64,000 bases of DNA from positions 178,509 through 242,508 of the forward strand of contig ML769425.1 of assembly GCA_009733575.1 (NCBI GenBank), written 5' to 3'. Source of the DNA: Gymnopus androsaceus JB14 (lineage: Eukaryota > Basidiomycota > Agaricomycetes > Agaricales > Omphalotaceae). A program made the position numbers and the translations under genes. Each line of letters starts with the position of its first letter. Positions within the stretch are counted from its first letter, which is position 1. Positions 22,449 through 34,091 of the stretch are shown here, in pieces. The notes below the pieces were generated by a model. That model was given only the letters and a program-made list of their open reading frames with translations, was not told where the DNA came from and made no database searches.

Positions 22449-25400
22449 CTACTCATCATCTTGTGAGCCCGATGGCGCCCCGTTATTATTATTAGTGGGG
22501 TTGTTGTTCTTCGTCATACCGAACAGCTACAAGGAAGACGTCAGCACCCTCAAGAGCATGCGCAAAGAAAACTCACGAATTTGATATCCTTCATACTAAG
22601 CTTCTTCAACTTTGTTCCCGTTCCCTCTCCAAGAGCAGCTTCCGCGAGACCTGCACGTATATTGAATAGATCAACAAACAAAGAACGGAAAGAGAGGGTG
22701 GGGCATGGTAAGGTAAGGTACGAACCAGTTTTCACATCCTGCAACTGCAACAACCGTTCCTCAATCGTGTCCGTCACCACCAACCGCTTGACATACACCG
22801 GCTTCTCCTGGCCAATACGATGAGCACGGTCGTAAGCCTGGGATTCGGCGGCGTAGTTCCACGAAAGGTCCATGCTAAGGAAAGGATTAATTAATCATCC
22901 TCGATTCCAAGGGTTGGTTGGCTTACTTGACAATTCGGTTTGCAGCCACCAAGTTCAATCTAGAAAAAGGAAGAAGGAGATGAGTTCAATCCATGTCGAG
23001 CCGCGCTACCAAGGGATCGCTTACCCGACACCACCAGATTTCGTACTGATAAGAATGACCTTGGGTCCATCAGCCTTCCTGAATTGCGCTAGAGTGCGAT
23101 CTCTCGACTTGCGATCCATTTTACCGTCAAACCTCAGAGAACGTATCCCGTGTCTTGAGAAGAGAACTTCAATGAGGTCGAGCATGGACGTCCCTACGAG
23201 GGCGACAACAATTCAGCAACGGCACTAATAAGAAAGAGAGCGAAGCAAAAACGCACATTGAGAGTAGCAAATAGTCTTATCACCTACTGCTTCCCACTCC
23301 TTGATGTATTCGACCAATTGTATCATCTTGATACTTGGCTCAAGATCGTCGTCTCCTTTCGACCAAGCCGCGACTAGGGCCTTCGAAAGACCGCTTTCTG
23401 AAGAATCGTCAGAGTCGTCTTTGCCCTTCCCTTTCTTGCGCTTGTTCTTGGATGACTCGCCGGGTGAGCTGGGACTGGAGAAGATTGGCTGAGAGATGTC
23501 GTCCATCGTAAGATCAACGATGTCGTCGTCATTCTAAATCAAATTCAGTCAATGACTGGGACTCGGGAACCGCTGAAGACTCACAGGTTCAACTTTACTA
23601 GTTTCCATCTTCTGCTTCTTTACCTGGACGCATGATAGTTGCTAAATCAGGAAGTTCGTCGTCGGAATCCAAGCCCTTCTCAAAGGCCTTCATCGCTTTA
23701 GACGAGTAAGGATCTTGGTCATCCTCTTCCTCATCCTCAGACGAGCCATAAGCAACCGCCTTCTTCTTGTTGAAACTTGGTAGCTTTTTGGATGAAGAGG
23801 AACCGCTCTTGTTGCGACGGCGGCGACGTTCAGCATCAGCGTGCTTGCTTAGCTCTTCGTCGGTAGGTTCAAAGGCAGCGGATTTGAAAATCATGTTGGC
23901 CCCCATGTCGAGGATGGTCTTGCAAGTAGGGCCTGAGCGCAGATGTAGAGTCAGTAATGACGCGAGGCAGAGAAGATAATGACCCACATTTTCGATATCC
24001 TTTAGCGTTTGCTTCCTCGAACTTTCTCTCTTCCTCGAGATTCTGCTTCTCCGAGCCTTCACCACTGGAAAGAAAACGTCAATATGAGCAGGTGTCTACA
24101 AGGTGCAGGAACGACCTACAAGATGCCGTTGTGTTCCATTGGCGAGTTTCGGATATCCATGATACAGTCTGTATGATTATCAGTACTCATGCACTGGATT
24201 CGAAGGATGAAACACTGACCGAAACAGACTTCATGGCCACAAGTGAGTACTCGTCCATTCACGGGAGTGAATACTGAAACATATTAGTTGGGCCCAACTC
24301 AGTCTTCAAGGAAGGGAGACACACCTTCTTCACAAACAGGGCACGTAGCAGCCTCTCCCGCCTCGTCGTCTTCGTAATCCAACAGTTCGCTCGCGCGCGC
24401 ACGGAGTAGGAACCTATTAAACAGGTCGACCTGTGTAAATAAAAATCGGAACGTTTGACATACTGGCGTAGGATCTAATCCAATAATATCAGCTTGAAAT
24501 TGGTAAATTGAAAATACGAAACTTACTCCGTCAACCCAAATCCTGCCCTTTGCCTTGACCGCTCGAGCTCTTTCCTTCTCCGCCTCGTCACCCATCAGAT
24601 CAGTAGGGTCGTCGAACTTGTCCGTTTGAGACAGGATAAGGTTGGGATGGCAGCAGAGTTGCCGAAGTCGTAGAATCATGACCTTGAAAGATCAGGGATT
24701 CCATTAGTACGTTGGGAAGTTATTGAGAAAAGATAAACCCACAAGCACGAAAGAATGGCTGAGGTAGTAGCAATATCATCAGCGACAACATTAACAAGTT
24801 TCAAAGATTCCCCACTTCTTCAAGAGCGTCCGTTCCCTAATGAACTTGTTCAAACGAATCTTTGACTTCTTTTCGAACGAATCGTAAACCTGTTCACGCA
24901 AATAATCAGCCTAAGAGTTACTTGAAGAAAATAAAAGAACTCACATCTCGTTCGTCAGGAGAGAACTCGAGTTTAACGAGCTCGATTGTCTTTGGCTTTA
25001 ACTTGAGAATAGGTTCACCATCTAATGTTGAATTCTTGGTGCGCCGAAGGAGCAGAGGCGCTAGAATTGCTCGAGCGCGTTCACCTAATATTCAGTATGA
25101 GTATGTAGAGGATCGGCGGAATTGTGAATATAGGTGTACCCGCAAGAGGTGCGTCCATAACTTGCATCTTGGCCTACATCATCAAGTGAGTGAGAATAGC
25201 ACACAATAGTATCATAAAAAGTGTATCTTACGACGTGCGAGTTGAAGTCATTCCAGTCATTCCAGGGCCTGAAGCGGCCAAACCTAAGTAGACCATAGAG
25301 GTCGGCACTGGGAAAGGAATTAGTGCAGATATGGAAACAGAACAAGGCGACGTACAGAGTATTCGTGACAGGTGTTCCCGTCAACATCCATCTATAAGTT

Positions 25401-26957
25401 GCTTGGACATGTGCGAGACTAACGCTTGAACGCGTTGCACTATCGTTTTACTCTCACTATAGCGTGAGTTGCACAACAGTAATATGAAGCCTCACCGATT
25501 CCTGATAAATTGAGCTTCATCTGCAATGGTACGGAAGAATTTCGTGCGCGCGAGGACACCTCTGAGATGGGGTAAGCACCCAGCCGTGAAAAGTTAGAAA
25601 AACTTACCCGTTTTGTGCTAACCAATCCGATTCTTCCTCGGATGGAAGGTCTTTGGGGAAATTAAAATCTCCATTAAGTGTTTGATACGTAGTAACGATA
25701 ACCTGGGCGAAAGCGTGAATAAAGCTCGTAAAGGCATAAGGGCAGACGAACATCGTATTTCTTGATATCCGAACGTTTCTGGGGCAATGTTAGAATTGAA
25801 CAACTTGGGAAAGAGCATGCATACCTTGAGCTTGTCTTTGCCATGATGTACATGAACAGACATTATATCGTTCGTTTTCGACTCTATTTCGTCCTTCCAC
25901 TATGGAAATCATTCAGAAATGGTGCTGAAATGAAGGAAGGTAAATTATCACACCTGCTGCAAGAGCGCGGCCGGGACGACAATCAGAGTAGTCTTGCAAG
26001 CGTCCTCATCTTCTACAGAGGGTTGATTCATAGCCATCGTAGCTATCATTTGAACAGTCTTTCCCAAACCCATGTCATCGCTAAAATACACAGTGAGCAT
26101 AATTCCTCGAAATTTGGGAAATACATACGCCAGAATGCCACCCTTGTCTTTGCTGTTTTCTCGATCCAACATCCTGCAAATCAAACCTCAAAACGGACAG
26201 GCGCTAGTTAACTGGGATGCCGCACCAAGCAACACCGATGACTTGATGAGGCAGTAGCCGTACATTCATGCCTGGCAGGATGTCGTCGACACTGTAACGA
26301 GCTAATAAGTGAAAGAAGGAGGAAGAGAACATTTTGGTACGCACTCCTCAAGATTCAGCTGTTTCAATGCAGCCTTGACGGTGATATCGTCACGAGCATT
26401 GTCAAGCGTCCTGGTGACGAATTCGGCCATACTATGAGGAGAGAGCGTTAGAATCTATCCTCGTAAGGACGAAATGTGACTGCTGACCGTAGCTGTTGAT
26501 CAGGGCCACCTGAAAAAGCTGGTCTTAAGAGACCGCTGGAATGAGCAGAATAGATGAGCGCTCACCGATATCGATAGCTCTCACAGGAGTTTCGTCATCG
26601 TAGTTCAGTCCAAACCCACCGCCTCCTGCAATTTGCGATCCAGCGACTTTGGGTGTACTAGCAGGCGTGGGGCCCATTATAAGCTGCGCATCGCCCTCTA
26701 GATGTACAAATAAGTTTAGCATGCGATGAAAAGGAGTAAAACGTACCTGCTTGCGTGAGACGCATCTCTTTCTGTTGGGCAGCCCGAGCCTCCCTGAGTA
26801 CTTCTTTGTTTGGCTTTTGACTAGACGTTGGGGTTGCTGCTGCGGTGTTTAGCGCGTTTAATGGTGTTCTGGGGGTAGCGATCGCGGGAGCTGGACTCAT
26901 AGAGCTATCCAACGCGTCCAGAAGACGTGATCCTCTGCCCAAATTGTTGCTGGCCAT
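22449..26957 (-). CDS. SNF2-family DNA translocase with internal RING finger (Rad5/Uls1-like)
   Basis: Starts [20 protein letters not shown] at 26957 and is split by many short introns. The N-terminal part is low-complexity with a Gly-rich patch. Helicase motif I/Walker [14 protein letters not shown] lies at about 26055-26085, VVPAALLQQ follows, and motif II is DEAQ (about 25505-25516). [14 protein letters not shown] is at about 24660. A RING finger is inserted between the two RecA lobes: CPVC (about 24340), then TCGHEVCF and DC (about 24240-24160), and CPTC across an intron (about 23990-23930). Acidic linkers follow. The second lobe ends with [10 protein letters not shown] (motif VI, about 22830) and [10 protein letters not shown], and the stop is at 22449. 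A RING within a SNF2 ATPase is typical of Rad5, Rad16 and Uls1, nuclear ubiquitin-ligase translocases in DNA repair and SUMO-conjugate turnover. Which ortholog it is cannot be settled here. It looks intact. Confidence 0.85.
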
Positions 26958-27329
26958 CTGTGCGCGTTCGAACGAAGCGCGGAAGAAGAAATTTGCTGGC
27001 GTAATAATCGATCCAAGAGCTATATTTCTGGCAAGTATTAGCCTTACAGAGCGTTGAGATGGAAGGCTCAAAAAGCTGTAGTGAAAGCTGTAGTTGTAGT
27101 CGTTTTGGGTGAAATTCAATCAAACTCAATCACGAGTGGAGGCGCGCGCGTGACTTTTCAAATTCCGCTTAGCGCTCACTCCCGCCCTTCGTTTTTTTCT
27201 GCATTGCTCAAGAAGCCCTCAATTTATGGTATACTCGTCCTCGTCGAGGGAGCCTATTCTAAAATAGATATCAGAAATTCGTATTGTATCGGTCTTCTTA
27301 CTTGGAGCAAACAAGCTTATTTCCCCTTC

Positions 27330-28300
27330 ATGGCTCCGCAGCAGACTGCGTCTAGTTATTTCATCGACATGGGCAACTGTAAGTACCTAGCTGGTTCTCC
27401 GCCTTCACAAGCTCCTTTTCGCGCTTGAACACTTGCTACACTTGCAGGCTATTCGCAGGCTCGTCATCTATCAATGCCATTAGTGGAACCAGCAACCTAA
27501 GGATCTCTGTTCGATCCATGCAAGCATGTGATACCTGCCTGCCTGAGTGCAATGACAGAGCATCCCGAGGCCTACTAGCGGCGTTAGCTCCTCAAGCCAT
27601 AGGATTCGATTTATCCATTGCGCTCAAGTATGTGTTCAGTGTTGACTTTCTTCACGACTGTTCTTTTGTTAGCCTTGATGAGATGCATTCAGAACATTGT
27701 TCAGCATGCGGAGTTTGGGTCATGAGACCACTTTTCTCAATGTTCAACGTCGAACCGCTCCTTCCGATTACAGGCCAAATCTCCTCGAATCTCCGACCAT
27801 TCAATACGTTGAATTATGCTTTTAGTCTTCAGTCCCTGAAGATCTCAGAAGTTGAAGATCAGTGTGGCTGTTCACTCATTAAAGTGCCTTTTGTGTTGGA
27901 TGTTCATTCGGGTGATTAGACATTTATACAACAGTAGGACCTACACTTCAACTTTTCTTCTGCTGTTAACGTTCAAATACAGATACTTTCGTTCTTTTGA
28001 AGTCCAAAGTCCCTTTTTGGATGTTTTTCGAAGCCGGTGTAATTTAATGCCATCTGAATCTCCCACTATAGATATGCATCTTGTGGCGATTAGACATCTT
28101 CGGCATATTACTGATGTAAGTACATGGCTGTTTTCATTGTAGGGACTCGGAGATCTAACACATCTATCTGCGTGCACCACAATCAGGAAGTACGAGCTGA
28201 CTACAGTATGTGTTGATATGGAAGACGAATTATTGAACTTCTCTCTTGACGACCAATCTTCAAGTTCTCGGACTACGACCCTCTACGAACCAGAGTAGCC
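27330..28300 (+). CDS. Uncharacterised multi-exon gene candidate
   Basis: ATG at 27330 (MAPQQTASSYFIDMGNC) is followed by a good donor (GTAAGTACC) and an acceptor at CTTGCAG. A following open stretch contains RSMQACDTCLPECNDR and GLLAALAPQAIGFDLSIAL, then an intron ending TTTGTTAG and a Cys-containing exon (EHCSACGVWVMRPLF). Further short exons with plausible introns continue to about 28300 (DLTHLSACTTIRKYE). I do not recognise the family and frame continuity is uncertain. The 3' part may belong to a second gene. Confidence 0.3.
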
Positions 28301-29215
28301 ATAGATTACGAAAATATTAGATTTTTTGTGATACCTCCCGCTCCTGCTCCACCTTGCGGATATTCCTCGAGGCTTCACAATGTACTATATAATGTAGATG
28401 GCCGTGGACGTCATCGCACAGGCGTCATTCGGATATCGGGGCGGGGGTCCGCATCATACTACTGGTTTATGACAAGAGAACGTCAATGCGAAATTTGACC
28501 CTAGCTCTCATACTCCACTTGCTTATCGTCAATTGCTTCTGGTTTTCGGGGTTCCCTGTCCATACATATCCTGTCAATTATTGACATTGCTCGCCGCGCT
28601 GAGGGTCGCAATGGAGATCTACACACGCTTCAATCCACCTATCTTTTGTGGAGTGGAGACTTCGGAAGCGGAAGCCCAAATCAGTCTCGCGACATTGTGA
28701 GCCCACAATGCCGGAATCTCTCTATCTTCCAGAAACGGTCGAGCGCGATGGGGGCGGACTGGCATAATAATGTTGCTGCAACTCTCTTCGTTGTACACGA
28801 TCGAGATCGTTACAGCCGCTCAATGTCCTCGCTACCAATCCTCCATGCCGTTCATGACCATATTCAGCTTTGCGTGTTGGCATTTCGTTCGGTTTTCCCA
28901 AACGGGGATCAGCCGACTTCATATCATTACATCGAGGACTGAAATTCACGGAGGCGCCGCGAAAACGACCTTGACTTGTCGTAGGCTCACCGAAGATAAG
29001 CATTTGAAAAGACAATTGAAGTCTATAGTAAGTATGTACATATACATCTGTAAGAGTATCTATAATTTTACAAGCCAGTACGAAGAGTAAGCTGGCCGAA
29101 GTGTATTAGGTACTTGGAATTTGGATCAGTTAAGTCTAGGAAGATCATCTACTAAGGTATAAGACTTTGGACCTCGTCTAACTCTATCGGTTGATCAATA
29201 AATCTACGAGGCATT
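28301..29215. other. Unresolved region with open frames
   Basis: Plus-strand open frames of about 90-160 codons (28380-28940) have near-genic composition, but no family could be recognised and in-frame stops occur. It may be a decayed gene or the downstream part of the candidate at 27330. Only the last 130 bases look like AT-rich intergenic sequence. Confidence 0.25.
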
Positions 29216-30367
29216 TCAGAAACCACCCATAGCCTTGATTCCACGGGCACCGTAGTCATCGATCTCGGTTCCGGGCTCCCTTGGTGTAGCGATACCACTT
29301 TGGATCTTCTTGAAGAGGTCGGTGGCACTGGGCATGCGAGAAATAGCAGGAGTATGAAGAGGCGTATCGTCGGGTGTAGGAGCAGTCTCCTTTCGGTCTG
29401 CAGGTTGCGAAATGGCAAGAGTAACCGTACCGTCGGGGTTGCGGGATGCTTTCACGCTAGGGAGACTGTCAGTATGCACATTATGAGTCTGAATAGGTTG
29501 AAGAGACTCACTATGAAAGGTTGGGAACGAGGAAATCGGGGCTCTCGCGCTCGAGGGATTCCCGAGTATGCGATGTGCAAGTAGCAAGAACAAGAGCACC
29601 GCTAGCCTTTCCGCTACGAATACCTGTAGGAGCGTCTTCAACAACAATGCCTGTGAAAAAAAGTGAGTGAGGAAGTAAGACACTGGCGTAGTTGTGAACC
29701 TACACTCAAAAGGTGAGACGTCGTTGAGCTTGGCACCCAAAAGATAAGGATCGGGTGCGGGCTTTCCGTGGGTGACGGACTCGGCGGTCACAAAGATCTT
29801 GGGTATACGCAGACCAGCTGCAGGGAGAGCTTGCGAGGCATAAAAGTGTGTCGCTGCAAGGGAAATTAGTTCGGCTCCTCGGTGAAAATGAGATTGAAGT
29901 TTACAAGATGTGCAGACAGACCAGCCCTGGGTGTGCTCGCTGCTGGTTGATGCCTCGATATCATCGAGCAGCTGAGATACACCAGGAAGAGCAATAATAC
30001 CTCCTCCAGAGCCGGCTTTGGCTTGAGCATTGCTGAGGATCGCGTTTTCGAAACGGACGACCTCCTTCTTTAATAGTTCCTCATCTTTAATCATACACCA
30101 CTTCCGGAGGGCATCGATGGTCCTATATCCATGTGCCGACTTGAGAATGTGGTCGAGGTCGAGGAACTCGTAGCCTGTCTCCTTGAGGAGTTTCCAGGCG
30201 GCAGCCACAGCAGGTGAGGAGTCGATGAGAGTACCGTCCATGTCGAAGCTGGATGAACGGAAGATCAAGCACTGTAGGAAATTGGGTAAAGCAATAGAAA
30301 CTCACAGTACGGCCTTGACGGTGTGGTGAACAAGGGTGGTAGGGATTTCAGTAGTCGGGGTGGACAT
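29216..30367 (-). CDS. HAD-family phosphatase, glycerol-3-phosphatase (GPP)-like
   Basis: ATG at 30367 (MSTPTTEIPTTLVHHTVKAV) joins across an intron (about 30304-30252) to LFDMDGTLIDSSPAVAAAW. This is HAD motif I, with nucleophile Asp and acid/base Asp two residues later. The cap region reads LKSAHGYRTIDALRKW, matching the SHGWRT-type signature of yeast glycerol-3-phosphatases. VTAESVTHGKPAPDPYLLG supplies the conserved Lys (motif III), and motif IV (EDAPTGIR) lies near 29650-29620. The C-terminus is longer than in yeast Gpp1/2, with a Pro/Ser/Thr-rich extension (ATDLFKKIQSGIATPREP) ending KAMGGF. It would dephosphorylate glycerol-3-phosphate to glycerol in the cytosol. The head-to-head partner is glycerol-3-phosphate dehydrogenase, which strengthens the call. 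2-Deoxyglucose-6-phosphatase-type activity is the main alternative. Appears intact. Confidence 0.8.
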
Positions 30368-31052
30368 GGTGAATAAAGTTATGTGTGTAGGAGAGAGGTA
30401 TGTGGTTGTGGGGAATATGATTTCGGTGAAAATCTCGCAATTATTTAAGTTGTGATTCGTTAAGGCTCCTTGGAGAGTTTCATCCCGATGGATACAAATG
30501 GAGACAGGTCCATGGAAAATCGGATTAACTTTCTAGAAAATGGGGCGGTGCAACGAGCAACAACGCTCCAACGGCTCCAAAAGCCTCCTTTCCTTCTTTG
30601 GCCTTGACGAGAAATAAAACGCGCAAGCCTGCCAAATGGAGGTGAGTAAGTAACTTATCGATTACGACGTATCGACCGCTTATCTTTTCTTGAATAGACA
30701 CGGATATTAAACGTCAGTTCTTTTCTAGTCGCCGGTACATATGTATATGCGATACTTGGAGCCTCTTGGAGCTCAATTGATGAAGTTGCTAAAGACGAAA
30801 AGGGATACGGTAACGGAGGTCGACAAGGATGACACAGCCGCTGGAAAATTAAATTCACAGAAGATCTCCGATTGAATGGAAGATCATGATGTCATGATGG
30901 AAGCCAAAAATGGCACACTTTTTATCTGTGACTGGAAAACGTTTATCCCCTCGTGGCTCCAGGCCCTTATTTATTTGAAACTGGAATTTTTCTCCTCGCC
31001 GAAACCGTCTTATACTTAAACCATCGTCTGCATCTTCTTTAACATAACAATC
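30368..31052. promoter_or_regulatory. Bidirectional promoter between GPP-like and GPD genes
   Basis: The 685-bp non-coding interval separates two divergent start codons. Seen motifs: CCCCT (30947-30951), matching the yeast stress-response element core, and ACGTCA (30711-30716), a CRE/ATF half-site. Pyrimidine-rich tracts precede the GPD start. Osmotic or stress control through these sites is inference from yeast and other fungi. Confidence 0.55.
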
Positions 31053-32716
31053 ATGGCCTCCACCTCAGGTGCCTCGTCTCCCAAATCAAAGTCTCCTTCA
31101 CCACTCTCCATGTCTCGCCCAACATCGCCCCTATCGACACCAAACTCTTCACGCCCTCCTTCACCAATGACCAAACCCTTCGCTGGTGGAATCCGCAAAG
31201 GAGGTCTTAACGCGCTCTCTGGTGGAAGTATGGCCTTTACTACCATGGCGCCGAAGCCCGTCCAGCAACTGAGGAAGCACGAAGTCTTCCATGAGAGCAA
31301 ATCCAACCCTTCATCCGACGATGAGTCTGATACCGACGACCGAAAACCTCCCCGACCTCCCAAGACTCGTCGCTCCAGCTCTGGTGTCATTGCTGCCGCT
31401 ATGGCACCTTATGTGACAGAGTTTGACTTGTACGAACCTCAATCTGCTGACGATCGCGATCTTCCTACACAGAAGGTGGCAGTCATCGGTAGCGGTAGTT
31501 GGGGAACTGCTCTGGCTCGTATCGCTGCTCTCAACGCTGCAGAGAAAAAGGTATTGTCTGTCTTTTTTTTTTTTCCAGCGAGGCCAAGCTAATGTTTACT
31601 TCCAGGGTTTTGATCATGAAGTACGCATGTGGGTACGAGAGCGAGAGGTTTGTACTGATCTTACACTTTCTTAAGCATCGTTTGACAACATGTCCTACAG
31701 ATACCTGGACAAGGACTCTTGACGGAGGTTATCAACTCGACCCACGAAAATCACCGCTACCTTCCGGATGTTTCGCTACCTCACAACCTCGTAGCTGTTC
31801 CAGAGCTCAAAGATGTTGTCAAAGACGCGACTCTGATTGTTTTAGTAGTCCCTCACCAGTTCCTCACGCCTGTACTAGAAGAGCTTTCGAAACCCGGCGT
31901 ACTGGCTCCTAATGCGCGCGCGATCTCTGCTATCAAGGGCGTTGAGGTAGTTGGAGCTGAGATCTATACTTTCCCGTGGCTCATCGAGAAGAAGCTCGGC
32001 ATCCCGTGCTCTGCGCTAGGAGGAGCTAACATTGCTATGGAAGTCGCTCAGTCCGAGTTCTGTGAGACGACGATTGGTGTTCCTTCACCGGATGACGCTG
32101 CGCTCTGGCACGCCGTTTTCGATTCTCCCATGTTCCGAGTTCACCCCATCGAGGATGTCGCAGGCGTCAGTCTCAGTGGGGCACTCAAGAATGTCGTTGC
32201 TCTTGCAGCAGGATTTGTGGACGGTATGGGCTATGGTGGTAACACGAAAGGTACATCTCTTACATGGTAACTCGACCAATCTGAACTTGATTCGTTCTTT
32301 TCAGCTGCTATCCTACGAATCGGTTTGCTTGAAATGGCTGCTTTCACAAAGGAGTTTTTCCCTTCCTCATCTTCTCTCACCTTCTCGCATCACTCTGCTG
32401 GTGTCGCGGATCTTATTACGAGTATGTTTTCATTTTTATTTATCACCACGCTCACTCATCTCACGTTCCTTTTAGCATCTTTCGGAGGTCGTAACCGCAA
32501 ATGTGCTGAGGCGTTCATCAAGACCGGAAAGACTTTCGCTCAGCTCGAGCATGAGCTACTCAACGGCCAAAAGCTGCAGGGAGTGGTCACCGCTGAGGAA
32601 ACTTTCCGATTCTTGCAGGCTCGAGGACGCGAAGAGGGCTATCCACTCTTCACCTAAAGGTCTACAAGATCAGCTTCGAGGGCATGGACCCCAAAAGCCT
32701 GTTCGACGACCTCTAA
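31053..32716 (+). CDS. GPD: NAD-dependent glycerol-3-phosphate dehydrogenase
   Basis: The ATG at 31053 opens a Ser/Pro-rich N-terminal extension of about 140 residues (SPLSMSRPTSPLSTPNSSRP). The Rossmann motif VAVIGSGSWGTALARIAA (about 31480-31535) follows. After introns come VRMWVRERE, IPGQGLLTEVINSTHENHRY, LIVLVVPHQFL, AISAIKGVEV, CSALGGANIAMEVA and VSLSGALKNVVALAAGFVDG, with the catalytic Lys in GALKN. YGGNTK joined to AAILRIGLLEM, GVADLITT and SFGGRNRKCAEAF complete the substrate domain. It reduces dihydroxyacetone phosphate to glycerol-3-phosphate in the cytosol. A stop at 32655-32657 lies between PLFT and the expected tail KVYKISFEG, which continues in another frame to a stop at 32714-32716, pointing to a small indel. 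The N-terminal extension is unusual relative to yeast Gpd1 and could hold regulatory phosphorylation sites. Confidence 0.9.
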
Positions 32717-33263
32717 ATTGGATTGGATCTGCTTACCCTTCAACGAGATAATTCCAGTTCTTTATTTATTATATCACCACTGCCGCCATGCTTGTAAGTC
32801 CCCATAGAGGCATTTGTATTGTTATTCCTGGCACGCATGCGTGTGGTGCATCTTCGCGCGTTTTCTTCCTTTCGTCATCCATTCCAACGCAGATCACATT
32901 AAATCCAACCTGCGAGACTTGTAGTAAAGAATTTAGATTTAGAATAACTAGATGTAGACTCATTTGACCATTCTCTGCTTGCACGCTCAAGTCGTATACA
33001 CTTCGATTTACTATGTCTTGTACATATAATTCACCTAACATGCTTCCACCGCGCTTGCGCGTTGCAACCATAACTGGCACAGGCACACAACTTACCCTGG
33101 AAACCTGAACATGTAACGCTTTGTCTTTCTATTGGAGATCGCAACCGCAACGATCTGTTACCTCCCTCGTCGTCACTTCTAAATAGACGGAATACGAACT
33201 GCGAGCTGAGTGCCCGAAGATATAGCAATATCTCGACGGAAGAAAAAGCCTCCTGGTCGAAAG
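32717..33263. other. Intergenic region downstream of GPD
   Basis: Pyrimidine-rich and A+T-rich sequence with short open frames and no recognisable gene. It should contain the 3' end of the GPD transcript. Confidence 0.4.
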
Positions 33264-33640
33264 CTACCCCACCGTACGTGCATGCAAGTGATGATGATAG
33301 TGACGTTCTACAAATGACATTGCATAATAATACCTTCGTCCTGGAAGGTTAAACGTTGCAGGGTCGATACTATCAGAAATTACAAAATTAGCACAATAAG
33401 GAGATGCACGCCGAGAGCACTCTCCACTAAATCCAGCAGTCAAGTCTGTGCAAGTGTAAAGTCGGTTTGAAATGCGCTTCTCATCAGCGAATAACACAGC
33501 AAGAGGCTCCATCGCGTACAGACCTTCCCGCTTATCGCATAGACTGGCAATGGATATAGTCGAAAATTGTAAGGCAACGGCTTCATCAGAGATCATCAGA
33601 GGTACCCATGGAAGGAAGCGCAGGGTCTTCAGTTTGATGA
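33264..33640 (-). CDS. Uncharacterised small Cys-containing protein candidate
   Basis: An open frame (start uncertain; MISDEAVALQFST at 33596, frame open upstream) encodes LYTCTDLTAGFSGEC followed by PYCANFVISDS. This spacing of Cys around aromatic and Gly residues resembles small beta-rich secreted proteins of mushrooms. No signal peptide was located. It is flanked by low-coding sequence. Weak support only. Confidence 0.3.
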
Positions 33641-34091
33641 TGAAGGCTTAGACAAACGGTGTTGTCTGGCTGATTAACTTGTACTTTACAGCCAACGTAA
33701 CATTACAAAGTACAAGTTCGAACGGATAGAGAAGTTCCGCTGGTCCTCAACGGGCAGTATGCTAGGCAGCGAGCAAGAAAACAACATGTATGTGACTGCG
33801 CAAAATATCGTCAATGACAAGGGACGGAATCGAGAATTACCTTTTCAGGAAAAATAAAATGCACGGGTTGCGCAGGAGCCTGCCCTCAAAAACCACCCAA
33901 GTAGACAAGGAAATAATATATATGCTGAAAATCGAAACGGGAAGTTTTGGGATACATGCGACGGGACAAAAGGATGGAAGACACGTGCTCTGACAGCACC
34001 TTCCGCGACAACTTCGTGATTTGAGTAGTCCCTCCGGGTTCTCGGATCGGAATAGGCGCTAATTCTCAGATAATCTGACCTTTTTAGAACT

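Noticed and set aside
28646..28942. Gene from the plus frame MWSGDFGSGSPNQ
   Set aside because: No start context, no splice partners and no family resemblance; both strands have comparable open frames.
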